From Hyphomicrobiaceae bacterium UBA7697 (lineage in GTDB: Bacteria > Pseudomonadota > Alphaproteobacteria > Rhizobiales > Methyloligellaceae): a stretch of DNA of 64,000 bases. Made by a program: the position numbers and the translations under genes. The notes below the pieces were generated by a model. That model made no database searches and had not been told where the DNA came from. It saw only the letters and a program-made list of their open reading frames with translations. Positions 17,964-26,368 of the stretch are shown one piece after another; the stretch's first letter is position 1; the number at the start of each line of letters is the position of its first letter. The stretch is from the NCBI GenBank assembly GCA_002482645.1, contig DLGJ01000005.1:270730-334729 (forward strand), read 5' to 3'.

Positions 17964-18380
17964 CTATTTCCAGTCCTTCGCTTCGCCCAAGGCACGGACG
18001 AGATCGACGACGCTTTTGCGAACCTTCGGATCGCCGATCTTCGAAAACGCGCGATTGAGCTCAAGCCCTTCGCGCGTATTCAGAAATTCCAGGATGAAGG
18101 CTTCGGACGCCGCTTCGCCCATTCCGGGGACGGAGGACGTCTCGTCCATGCCCGGTGCCTCTTCGAAGAAGAACCCCACAGGCACATCGAGGATTTTCGA
18201 GATGTGGAACAAGCGGCTCGCGCCGATGCGGTTCGCGCCCTTCTCGTATTTTTGGACCTGCTGAAAGGTCAGCCCCATGCTTTCGCCGAGACGTTCCTGG
18301 CTCATCCCGAGAAGCATGCGTCTGAGGCGGACACGGCTTCCGACATGGGCGTCGATGGGGTTGGGTTTCTTCCCGGCCAT
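17964..18380 (-). CDS. XRE-family regulator, PraR/PhrR-like
   Basis: DNA-binding protein of 138 residues. Residues about 12-70 form a Cro/CI-type helix-turn-helix (VGSRVRLRRMLLGMSQERLG, then TFQQVQKYEKGANRIGASRL). The C-terminal part (VPVGFFFEEAPG, then a helical tail) matches the rhizobial PraR/PhrR family, which controls biofilm, quorum-sensing and stress genes and its own promoter. The ATG at 18380 has an AAAGAG ribosome site and gives the family N-terminus MAGKKPNPIDAHVGSR. Its place between lnt and metK is conserved in the order. The targets here are unknown. Confidence 0.88.
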   Translation of the reverse strand: MAGKKPNPIDAHVGSRVRLRRMLLGMSQERLGESMGLTFQQVQKYEKGANRIGASRLFHISKILDVPVGFFFEEAPGMDETSSVPGMGEAASEAFILEFLNTREGLELNRAFSKIGDPKVRKSVVDLVRALGEAKDWK

Positions 18381-18482
18381 TCTCTTTCCCAACGGGACGT
18401 TCGCAAAGAAGAGCCTACGGGTCTTCCAAGGGTGGATGCTCTCCGTTCCTTTCACGTTCATAGGTTGACGCATGTCAGCCCG

Positions 18483-20120
18483 TCAAGGTCGGAGCGCGGC
18501 GCGCCAGAGACAAGCGAGCCATCCAAGAAAGGCCATCGCAAAGACGAAGACCGCGATTCGCGATCCCCACAGGGTATAGACGGTCGCCGGTCCGCGCGCG
18601 GGGATCCCGGCGTCGATGACCCCCTTCTCGCCGAGCGCGAGGTTCGCGAGGACGCGTCCTTTCGGGTCCACCACGGCGGATATGCCCGTGTTGGCGGCGC
18701 GCACAAGGGGAAGGCCCTGCTCGACCGCCCGCACGCGGGCCTGGTGAAAGTGCTGATAAGGCCCCGCGCTCGAGCCGAACCAGGCGTCATTGGTGACGTT
18801 GAGCATCCAGCCGGGTTGCTCACCCTCGCCACGGCGCCGAGGTTCGTTCCCGATCTCTTCGGGAAAAATGACCTCGTAGCAAATCAGAGGCAGGGCATGC
18901 GGGAGCCCCGGCACTTTCAGCAAGCGTGGCCCCGCGCCCGCGCTAAAGCCGCCGCGGACCCCCGTCATTTGCATGACGCCCAGGCTCTCCAGAAAGGCCT
19001 GGAAGGGCAGATACTCGCCAAACGGGACGAGGTGAATCTTGTCGTACACGTCCACGACACGGCCGTCGCTGTCGACGACCATGAGGCTGTTATAGGCATC
19101 GCGGCCGATGAGCATGCCGCGTTCGTCGCGCCGTTCACGTATCCGCGCGCTCCCGACCAGAAGCACGGTGCCGGCGGGCAAGACGCCGGCGATCGCCTCG
19201 AGCGCATCCGGCGATGAATCGAGCAAGAACGGCAGCGCCGTCTCCGGCCAAATGACGACGTCGGCCTCGTCGAGGCCGGGCCGTCGCGTCATGTCCAGAT
19301 AGTTCTCGAAGATCCGCACCGCGTTCCGTGGGTTCCATTTGTCGGCCTGGCTGACATTGGCCTGCACGATTCGGACGCGAAACTGACCTGGAGCATCGGC
19401 CGTCCCGGCGAGCCGCAGGCTGCCCCAGACATAGGCCGCGCCGAGCAGCACCAGAAGGCTTGAAGCGAGAACAAGGACGCTCCGGCTCCGCGCGGCGGCG
19501 GCGTTCCAAATGGCCGCCGGCGCCGCGAACAGCAGGACGGCCAAGACGGTCAAGCTGTAGATGCCGAACACGGATGAGAGCTGCATCAGGGGCTCGTTCG
19601 CGAGCAGTCCGTAGCCGATCACGTCCCACGGAAAGCCCGTCAGCAGGTGCCCGCGCGCGAGTTCGGAAAGTCCGAGCGCGAACGCCAAGGCAAACAATCG
19701 GGCGGGACCCCGGCGCCAAAGCGGCATCGCGAGCGCGCAACCGCCAACGAAGAACAAGGCCATGCCGGCGGGCAGGGCGGTCATGACGAAGGGGATCAGC
19801 CAGCCATGCCGCCACGGTTCGACGAGGAAGGCCTCGGCGACCCAATACAACCCCGTCAGGAAATAGCCGAAGCCGAACCAGAACCCCGTCAGGCCCGCGC
19901 ATCGCAGCCGGCCGGTCCGGCTCTCGCGAGAGGCATGGCAGCCGTCGAGAAGCCAAACGAGACCGCCGAGACTGACGAAGAGGATCGGCCAGAGATGAAA
20001 CGGCGCGAAGGCGAGGACCGCAATCGCCCCGAGAAGGGCGGCGGTCAACGCGCGCTTGACGCCGGTCAGGCCGGCGACCCAGGCCGCGGTCGCGGCGGGG
20101 CCCGCCAAGCCGAGCCTCAA
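18483..20120 (-). CDS. lnt: apolipoprotein N-acyltransferase
   Basis: Inner-membrane enzyme that adds the third acyl chain to lipoproteins. The N-terminal half has several membrane segments and the C-terminal half is a periplasmic nitrilase-like domain with the triad Glu293 (VIWPETALPF), Lys361 (YDKIHLVPFGEY) and Cys414 (ICYEVIFPE). The likely start is TTG at 20120, which overlaps the upstream CorC-like stop as TTGA and gives 545 residues, near the family norm. The frame is open further upstream but that part overlaps the CorC-like gene and is not membrane-like. It serves the lipoproteins of this window, such as CpaD and TadD. Confidence 0.93.
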   Translation of the reverse strand: MRLGLAGPAATAAWVAGLTGVKRALTAALLGAIAVLAFAPFHLWPILFVSLGGLVWLLDGCHASRESRTGRLRCAGLTGFWFGFGYFLTGLYWVAEAFLVEPWRHGWLIPFVMTALPAGMALFFVGGCALAMPLWRRGPARLFALAFALGLSELARGHLLTGFPWDVIGYGLLANEPLMQLSSVFGIYSLTVLAVLLFAAPAAIWNAAAARSRSVLVLASSLLVLLGAAYVWGSLRLAGTADAPGQFRVRIVQANVSQADKWNPRNAVRIFENYLDMTRRPGLDEADVVIWPETALPFLLDSSPDALEAIAGVLPAGTVLLVGSARIRERRDERGMLIGRDAYNSLMVVDSDGRVVDVYDKIHLVPFGEYLPFQAFLESLGVMQMTGVRGGFSAGAGPRLLKVPGLPHALPLICYEVIFPEEIGNEPRRRGEGEQPGWMLNVTNDAWFGSSAGPYQHFHQARVRAVEQGLPLVRAANTGISAVVDPKGRVLANLALGEKGVIDAGIPARGPATVYTLWGSRIAVFVFAMAFLGWLACLWRAALRP

Positions 20121-21097
20121 GAGGAGGTTTCGCCCGCGCCGCTCTTGCCGGCCAGGCCCTCGAAATCCTTCGGCACGTGGATGCGCAGGCGCTTGATCCG
20201 GCGGGGGTCGGCGTCCAGCACTTCGAACTCGACGCCGCAAGGATGCTTCATCAGTTCTCCGCGCGCCGGAATGCGGCCCGTGAGCGCGAACACGAGGCCG
20301 CCCAGCGTATCGATGTCTTCTTCTTGTTCGTCGGTCACGAGGTCGGTGCCGAGATAATCTTCCAGGTCCTCGATCGGAAGCCGCGCGTCCGCGACGAGGC
20401 CGAGCGCGGAGTCCGTCTGCAGCATTGGCGCATCTTCCACGTCGTGTTCGTCGGCGATCTCGCCCACGACCTCTTCCACCAGGTCTTCGATCGAGACGAG
20501 GCCATCGGTGCCGCCATATTCATCCACCACCAGCGCCAAGTGGAGTTGGGCCGTCTGCATCTTCAGCAACAGATCGAGCACGGACATCGACGCCGGCACG
20601 TAGATCAATTCGCGGGCGATCTCGATCGAACCGGCCGTGCGGCTCAGGTCGACCTTGCCGAGGTCGATATGATCGGAGTCGCCGCCGTTCGCTTCCTCGG
20701 TGATCCAGGACATGAGATCGCGGATGTGGATCATGCCGCGCGGATCGTCCAGGGTTTCGCGGTAAACCGGAACGCGGCTGTGCTCGGACTTGCGGAATAC
20801 GCGCAGCAGTTCCTCGATGGCGATGCCGTCGTCAACGGCGACGATATCGGCGCGTGGGACCATGACGTCCTCGACCGTGAGCGTGCCGAAACGCAGGATG
20901 CGTAACATCATGCTGCGTTCTTGGGCGCTGAGGGCGTCGCTTTTGCTCTTGGTCAGCGCACTCTCGATCAAGGCACGCAAATCGGGTTCGTCGCCCAGCC
21001 CGAAGGTTTGCAGCAGGCGTTCGAACCACGTGGATTCGTCCTCGGGCGTCCGTGCCGGTTCGAGACCGGTTTCGCGCTCAGGCGCGGCATTGCTCAT
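20117..21097 (-). CDS. CorC/TlyC-type CBS-domain protein
   Basis: Cytoplasmic protein of 326 residues with paired CBS domains (about 70-205, including TVEDVMVPRADIVAVDD and a YGGTDGLVSIEDLVEEVVGEI segment) and a C-terminal CorC_HlyC transporter-associated domain (about 225-310). No membrane DUF21 region is present. Family members are linked to magnesium and cobalt homeostasis or are called hemolysin C; those names are historical. It overlaps ybeY by one base (TAATG) and lnt by four bases, so translation is probably coupled along phoH-ybeY-corC-lnt. Confidence 0.9.
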   Translation of the reverse strand: MSNAAPERETGLEPARTPEDESTWFERLLQTFGLGDEPDLRALIESALTKSKSDALSAQERSMMLRILRFGTLTVEDVMVPRADIVAVDDGIAIEELLRVFRKSEHSRVPVYRETLDDPRGMIHIRDLMSWITEEANGGDSDHIDLGKVDLSRTAGSIEIARELIYVPASMSVLDLLLKMQTAQLHLALVVDEYGGTDGLVSIEDLVEEVVGEIADEHDVEDAPMLQTDSALGLVADARLPIEDLEDYLGTDLVTDEQEEDIDTLGGLVFALTGRIPARGELMKHPCGVEFEVLDADPRRIKRLRIHVPKDFEGLAGKSGAGETSS

Positions 21098-21696
21098 TAT
21101 GCGATCTCCGCGAGCCCCGCTTCGTCATCCGATTGGGGCATGCCGTCCGTCGCGTAGGGATCGGCGATTCCCAACGAAGCCAGGGCCTTTCGTTCCAAGC
21201 TCTCCATATCTTCGGCTTCCTCGTCGTTGAGATGATCGAAGCCGAGGAGATGAAGAGTGCCGTGCACCACCAAGTGCGACAGGTGGTCGGAAAGCGGAAT
21301 GGGCTTTTCGCCGGCCTCCGCGCGGGTCGTCTCGAACGCTATGACGATGTCGCCGAGCGGAACGGGCGCGCCGTTGAAGTCGGGATCGCCGGCCAGCCCC
21401 GTCGCGGCCGGCACATCGCCCGCCGGAAAGGACAGGACGTTGGTCGGACGGTCCTTGCCGCGCCAAGTCCGGTTGAGGCCGCCGATCTCGGCATCGTCGG
21501 TCAGGACGACGGTAACTTCGTAATGCGCGGCCTTCGAAGGCGGCGCGACGGCGAGTGCCGCATGCACCGCGAGCTCGACCGTGGCGTCGCTGACATTGGT
21601 GTCGTCCCACGCCCCGCCATGCCGCAGGACTTCGACATCGAGTGCCGTGACGTGCGCGTGTTGCCTGGGACCCGGACTAGGACCGTCGTCGCTCAT
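21097..21696 (-). CDS. ybeY: endoribonuclease YbeY
   Basis: Zinc-dependent single-strand RNase needed for 16S rRNA 3' processing and ribosome quality control. It has 199 residues. The metal site HGTLHLLGFDH gives His145, His149 and His155. The upstream RGKDRPTNVLSFP segment is also a family signature. It is slightly longer than E. coli YbeY (155) because of N- and C-terminal extensions, usual in alphaproteobacteria. The start overlaps the phoH stop by four bases (ATGA). Confidence 0.95.
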   Translation of the reverse strand: MSDDGPSPGPRQHAHVTALDVEVLRHGGAWDDTNVSDATVELAVHAALAVAPPSKAAHYEVTVVLTDDAEIGGLNRTWRGKDRPTNVLSFPAGDVPAATGLAGDPDFNGAPVPLGDIVIAFETTRAEAGEKPIPLSDHLSHLVVHGTLHLLGFDHLNDEEAEDMESLERKALASLGIADPYATDGMPQSDDEAGLAEIA

Positions 21697-22787
21697 CGAT
21701 TTTTCCCGGACTCCGGAACGCCGGAGCCGGGCTCCGCAAGCATGTCCGCCGGCGATTGAGCCGCCTTGGAAGGGTCCGTGTTTCCGGCGCGGTCGTAGGC
21801 CTCCACAATCCGGCCGACAAGCTCGCGCCGCACCACATCGCTGTTGGCAAAGGCGATGTGGCCGATTTCGTCGATCCCGCGCAGGATCTCGATCGCCTCG
21901 AAGAGCCCCGAGTCCTGGCCCTTCGGCAGGTCGACCTGTGTCGGATCGCCGGTCACGATCATCTTGCTGCCTTCACCGAGGCGGGTGAGGAACATCTTCA
22001 GTTGCACCGCCGTGCAGTTTTGCGCTTCGTCGAGAATGACCATGGCGTTGGAAAGCGTGCGTCCGCGCATGAAGGCCAGCGGGGCGATTTCGATCATGCC
22101 GGTATCGAGCCCGCGCTCCACCCGTTCGGAGCCGAGCGTGTCGTAAAGGGCATCATAAAGCGGGCGCAAATAAGGATCGACCTTGTCGCGCATGTCGCCG
22201 GGAAGGAAGCCGAGCCGTTCACCGGCCTCGACGGCGGGCCGGGACAGGATCAGCCGGTCGCAAAGACCGGCCTCCAGCGCGGCGGCGGCGAAGGCGACGG
22301 CTAGATAGGTCTTGCCCGTACCCGCCGGACCCGTGGCGAAGACGAGGTCGTTCTTTTCGAGGCATGCGAGATAGGCGCTTTGGGCGGGCGTCCGTGCGGT
22401 GATGACGCGTTTGCGCGTCTTGATCTGCTGCGCCTTGGGTCTGAGCGTGCCGGGCTCGGACGCATCGGAAACCGAGGCATGGCGAATGGCACCCGCCACG
22501 TCGCCGACGCCGATGGTCTCGCCTTGGGCCAGCCGGTTGTAGAGATGCTCGAGGATGGCCTTGGCGGCGGCGCAGGCCTCGCGCGGTCCGCGTAACGCGA
22601 CCGCGTTGCCGTTGACCACGGCCTCGATGCCGAGCTGCTCCTCGAGAACCGCGAGATTGGCGTCGTAATGTCCAAAAAGGTCGCGCACGAGCCCGATATC
22701 GTCAAAGTAGACGACCAGAGGCTCTTGGCCTCCGCCCGGTTGCGCCGTCTCAAGGCGCTTTGCCGTTGCTGCTCGCCCGCGCGTCAA
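21693..22787 (-). CDS. PhoH-like ATPase (YbeZ)
   Basis: P-loop ATPase that partners YbeY in rRNA processing and stress response. The Walker A motif GPAGTGKT and Walker B region VILDEAQNCT are clear, and a KH-like region lies ahead of them. No ATG start exists near the expected N-terminus. TTG at 22787 gives 364 residues and avoids overlap with miaB; TTG at 22850 would add 21 residues and overlap the miaB end by 35 bases. It is between miaB and ybeY, the conserved order. Confidence 0.9.
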   Translation of the reverse strand: MTRGRAATAKRLETAQPGGGQEPLVVYFDDIGLVRDLFGHYDANLAVLEEQLGIEAVVNGNAVALRGPREACAAAKAILEHLYNRLAQGETIGVGDVAGAIRHASVSDASEPGTLRPKAQQIKTRKRVITARTPAQSAYLACLEKNDLVFATGPAGTGKTYLAVAFAAAALEAGLCDRLILSRPAVEAGERLGFLPGDMRDKVDPYLRPLYDALYDTLGSERVERGLDTGMIEIAPLAFMRGRTLSNAMVILDEAQNCTAVQLKMFLTRLGEGSKMIVTGDPTQVDLPKGQDSGLFEAIEILRGIDEIGHIAFANSDVVRRELVGRIVEAYDRAGNTDPSKAAQSPADMLAEPGSGVPESGKNR

Positions 22788-22815
22788 ATGTGGTTTCCGA
22801 AGACTGCCTTGTTGC

Positions 22816-24195
22816 TTAAACGGCTGCCCGAATCGGCTCGCGCCATTCAAATCCCGCGTTCATGACACCGGTAAGACTGTTCGGCCCCGCGGCCGAGATG
22901 TCAACCTCGGCGATGTGACCTATCAACGTTTCCGGACCGTCCACGTAGACGGCCTGGAGATAAGGAGAACGCCCGGCGACCTGTCCTGGTTTCCGTCCCT
23001 TGCCTTCGAACAGCACCGGAAGGCGGCGGCCGACGGTCGCATGGTCGAAGGCGCGCCGGCTGTCTTCGAGCTGCGCCTGGAGAACGGCAAGCCGTTCCTT
23101 CTTGACCGGTTCGGGCACCTGTCCGTCGAGTTCTGCCCCAGGCGTGCCCGGCCGTGCGCTGTATTTGAACGAGAAGGCCTGCGCGAAGCCGACGCGCTTG
23201 GCCACGTCGAGCGTCGCTTGGAAATCCTCGTCGGTCTCGCCCGGAAAGCCGACGATGATGTCGGTCGAAAGCGCGATGTCGGGACGGCCCGCGCGGATGC
23301 GTTCGATCAGACGCTCATACTCCTCGGCCGTGTGCTTGCGGTTCATGGCCGCTAGAATCCGGTCCGAGCCCGCCTGATAGGGCAGGTGGAGATAAGGCAT
23401 CAGCTTCTCCTCATCCCCGAACAGGGCGATGAGGTCGTCGTCCATGTCGCGCGGATGGCTGGTGGTGAAGCGCAGCCGCGCGATCGACGGAATCTTGGCG
23501 AGGCGCGCCAGCAGACGCGCGAGCGACCAGGCCGCTCCGTCCTCGCCGTCGCCGTGATAGGCGTTGACGTTCTGCCCGAGCAGCGTCACTTCGCGCACGC
23601 CGAGCGAAGCAAGCTGCTCCACCTCGGCAACGATCTCCGATGCCGGGCGCGAATACTCCGCGCCGCGTGTGTACGGGACGACACAGAAGGTGCAGAACTT
23701 GTCGCAGCCTTCCTGAACGGTGACGAACGCCGAGACCTGGCGTTTGCCGCCGGTGCGTTTCGGCAGAGCCGTGAACTTGCCGTCGGCCGGAAACTCGGTC
23801 TCGACCGGACGCTTGCCCTTGGCCGCATCGGCGACGAGGCCGGCCAGCCGGTGCAGGCTCTGCGGTCCGACCACGATGTCGACCACCGGCGCGCGGGCGA
23901 TGATCTCTTCGCCCTCCGCCTGGGCCACGCATCCGGCCACCGCGACCATGGTGTCGCGGCCGCGTGCTTTGCGGGCCTCCTTGTTCAGCCGGACGCGGCC
24001 GAGCTCCGAATAGACTTTCTCGGCGGCCTTCTCGCGGATGTGACAGGTGTTGAGGATCACGAGATCCGCGTCGTCCATCGCCTCGGTCAGTTCGAAACCG
24101 GCAGGCTGAAGCGCCTCGGCCATGCGTTCGGAATCGTACGCATTCATCTGGCAGCCGAAGGTCTTGATGTGGAGCTTTTTGGGGCTCTGGGTCAT
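22816..24195 (-). CDS. miaB: tRNA-2-methylthio-N6-dimethylallyladenosine synthase MiaB
   Basis: Radical-SAM enzyme that adds a methylthio group to i6A37 of tRNAs reading U-starting codons. It has 459 residues. The N-terminal UPF0004 domain carries Cys15 (TFGCQMNAY), Cys51 (LNTCHIREKA) and a third Cys near 88 (AGC) for the auxiliary cluster. The radical-SAM motif CDKFCTFC lies around 160-168, and a C-terminal TRAM domain follows. The ATG at 24195 is followed by the family N-terminus KKLHIKTFGCQMN. An 18-bp tandem duplication sits 14 bases upstream of the start. Confidence 0.97.
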   Translation of the reverse strand: MTQSPKKLHIKTFGCQMNAYDSERMAEALQPAGFELTEAMDDADLVILNTCHIREKAAEKVYSELGRVRLNKEARKARGRDTMVAVAGCVAQAEGEEIIARAPVVDIVVGPQSLHRLAGLVADAAKGKRPVETEFPADGKFTALPKRTGGKRQVSAFVTVQEGCDKFCTFCVVPYTRGAEYSRPASEIVAEVEQLASLGVREVTLLGQNVNAYHGDGEDGAAWSLARLLARLAKIPSIARLRFTTSHPRDMDDDLIALFGDEEKLMPYLHLPYQAGSDRILAAMNRKHTAEEYERLIERIRAGRPDIALSTDIIVGFPGETDEDFQATLDVAKRVGFAQAFSFKYSARPGTPGAELDGQVPEPVKKERLAVLQAQLEDSRRAFDHATVGRRLPVLFEGKGRKPGQVAGRSPYLQAVYVDGPETLIGHIAEVDISAAGPNSLTGVMNAGFEWREPIRAAV

Positions 24196-24209
24196 GCGTT
24201 GTTGTGCGC

Positions 24210-24245
24210 AAGGCCCCCGTATTCGTCAAGGCCCCCGTATTCGTC
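24210..24245. repeat. 18-bp exact tandem duplication upstream of miaB
   Basis: AAGGCCCCCGTATTCGTC is present twice in direct succession (24210-24227, 24228-24245), with a partial third start (AAGGG). It fills most of the short spacer between pbpC and miaB, in the miaB leader. Confidence 0.92.
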
Positions 24246-24277
24246 AAGGGCCTCGCGCCCGGAGCGTGAACGCGATC

Positions 24278-26368
24278 CTATTGCTGAAGGCGGACCGAGA
24301 CGCTGTCCGCGGCGCCGGTCGCGTCCGTGACGGTCACCCGGACGAAGCCGGGCCCTTCCGGCGAGAAGAACACCGTTCCGGCCCCGCGCGCGGTCTGAAG
24401 CGGCATCCCGTCGACGAGGATGCTCAAAGGCGCCGTGCCTCCTGTGATCTTGATGGGAATCGGGCCGATGGCGGTTCCGTCCTCCTCCAGCGCGAGCGAT
24501 GCGCCGTTCGGCGGGAACACGATGCGCACATCCGAGACGGTCGAGGCGGATTGCATGTTGCGCGCGGCGAAGCGGCGAAGCGGCGGCGGCAGTTGCGCGG
24601 TGCGGTCTCTGAGAACGCCCGGCGGCGCGGGCGAAAGCGGTCTCGGTTTCTCCGTCAGCCGTGCGAACACGTCGAACAGGATCGGCGCTGCGGCCGTGCG
24701 GCCGAGAAGGCCCGGAACGGGGGCGCCGTCGGGGCGTCCCGTCCAGACGCCGACCGTGTAGCGGCCGTCGAAGCCCACGGCCCAGGCGTCGCGATAGCCG
24801 TAGCTGGTGCCGGTCTTGAAGGCGATGCGTCCGCCGAGCGCGTTCGGCGGCGGCGGTGCGTCGCGCAGGACGTCGCCCACATACCAAGCGGCCACCGGCT
24901 CCATGAGGCGGTGTTCCGGCAACACCGGATCGTCTTGGCGCTCATGGAACGGCATGACGGTACCCTGCCGCGCGAGTCCGGCATAGAGCGCGGTAAGGTC
25001 GATCAGGCGGATGCCGATGCCGCCGAGCCCGAGCGCAAGCCCGGCCGTCTCGTGCTCGGGCAGCTTGAGGGACGCACCGGCTTCGTCGAGCCGCGCCAGG
25101 AGACGGCTCGGGCCGACCGCGTCGAGCAGCGAAACCGCCGGTACGTTCAGCGACATTTGTAGCGCCCGGCGCACCGTGACCGTGCCTTGAAAGGTCTGAT
25201 CGAAATTCTCCGGTGCATAGTCGCCGAAGCGGACCGGCCGGTCCTCGATCAACGTCTCGGGATGGACGAGCCCGTCCTCGAACCCGAGTCCGTAGATGAA
25301 GGGCTTCAGCGTCGAGCCGGGGGAGCGCACCGCGCGCGTGAGATCGACTTGCCCGGCCCGGGTCGCGTCGAAATAGTCGGGCGTGGCGATGCGGGCGAGA
25401 ATCCGTCCCGTCTCGTTCTCGGCAACGACGATGGCCACGGACATCGCATCGCCGAGCCCGCGCGCGCGGTCGCGGGCAAGCCGTTCGAGCCGGCTCTGCA
25501 GGCGGGCATTGATGGTCAGGTGGATAATCGGCCGATCGGAGAACGCCGCCTTGGCGTCGTCGGCCGCGTGCGGCGCGCCGAGCGGCATGGATTTGCGCGC
25601 GGTGGGAACCGGTTCGGCTTTCGCGGCCGCGAGTTCTTCGGCGCTGAACAATTCGCTCTCGGCAATGCGGTCGAGAACGCGATTGCGGGCGTCCCGCGCG
25701 TGGTCGGGGTGACGGTCCGGACGGCGATATTCCGGCGACTGGGGCAGGGCGACCAGCAGCGCCGTCTCGCCGAGCGTGAGCCGCCGCGGTTCCTTGCCGA
25801 AATAGGCGAAGGACGCGGCGCGGATGCCTTCAAGGTTTCCGCCATAGGGCGCGAGCGTCAGGTAGAGCGACAGGATCTTCTGCTTGTCCAGCGCCTGTTC
25901 GAGCTGAACGGCGCGCACCATCTGGCGGAACTTCGCATAAAGCGAGCGCTTGCGGCGCGGTTCCAGGAGGCGCGCGACTTGCATGGAGAGGGTCGAACCG
26001 CCGGAGACGATCTCGCCGCGCGTTGCCAGTTGATAGGCGGCGCGCAGCGTGGCGAGCGGATCGACGCCGTGATGGGAGAAGAAGCGCTTGTCCTCATAGG
26101 CGAAGAGCGCGTCGAAGAATCGCGGGTCCACGTCGGCCGTCGAGGCCGGGAGGCGCCAGCGTCCTTCCGGTGTGAGATAGGCGCGCAGCAATTCCCCGTC
26201 GCTGCCGAGCACGGTCTGCGAATAGGTCAGGGTCTTCCCGAGCGGCGGCGGCCCGAGCGTATCCACCAGACCGGCAACGGCGCCGCCGGCGATCGCCGCG
26301 CACCACAACGCACCGGCCGCGGCATAGGCCCAACGCCGCCGGGGTCTGCTTGTTGGCCCCGCCGTCAT
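24278..26368 (-). CDS. pbpC: penicillin-binding protein 1C
   Basis: Bifunctional peptidoglycan glycosyltransferase/transpeptidase anchored in the inner membrane. It has 696 residues. An N-terminal membrane segment (about 13-34) is followed by the glycosyltransferase domain with Glu92-Asp93 in EDKRFFSHHGVD. The transpeptidase has Ser352-x-x-Lys355 (SPGSTLKPF), Ser406-Leu-Asn408 and Lys518-Thr-Gly (KTGTS). A C-terminal BiPBP_C domain (about 605-696) completes the PbpC architecture. Its ATG overlaps the stop of the alpha-2-macroglobulin gene (TAATG). PbpC is thought to repair the wall where the macroglobulin signals damage or attack. Confidence 0.95.
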   Translation of the reverse strand: MTAGPTSRPRRRWAYAAAGALWCAAIAGGAVAGLVDTLGPPPLGKTLTYSQTVLGSDGELLRAYLTPEGRWRLPASTADVDPRFFDALFAYEDKRFFSHHGVDPLATLRAAYQLATRGEIVSGGSTLSMQVARLLEPRRKRSLYAKFRQMVRAVQLEQALDKQKILSLYLTLAPYGGNLEGIRAASFAYFGKEPRRLTLGETALLVALPQSPEYRRPDRHPDHARDARNRVLDRIAESELFSAEELAAAKAEPVPTARKSMPLGAPHAADDAKAAFSDRPIIHLTINARLQSRLERLARDRARGLGDAMSVAIVVAENETGRILARIATPDYFDATRAGQVDLTRAVRSPGSTLKPFIYGLGFEDGLVHPETLIEDRPVRFGDYAPENFDQTFQGTVTVRRALQMSLNVPAVSLLDAVGPSRLLARLDEAGASLKLPEHETAGLALGLGGIGIRLIDLTALYAGLARQGTVMPFHERQDDPVLPEHRLMEPVAAWYVGDVLRDAPPPPNALGGRIAFKTGTSYGYRDAWAVGFDGRYTVGVWTGRPDGAPVPGLLGRTAAAPILFDVFARLTEKPRPLSPAPPGVLRDRTAQLPPPLRRFAARNMQSASTVSDVRIVFPPNGASLALEEDGTAIGPIPIKITGGTAPLSILVDGMPLQTARGAGTVFFSPEGPGFVRVTVTDATGAADSVSVRLQQ

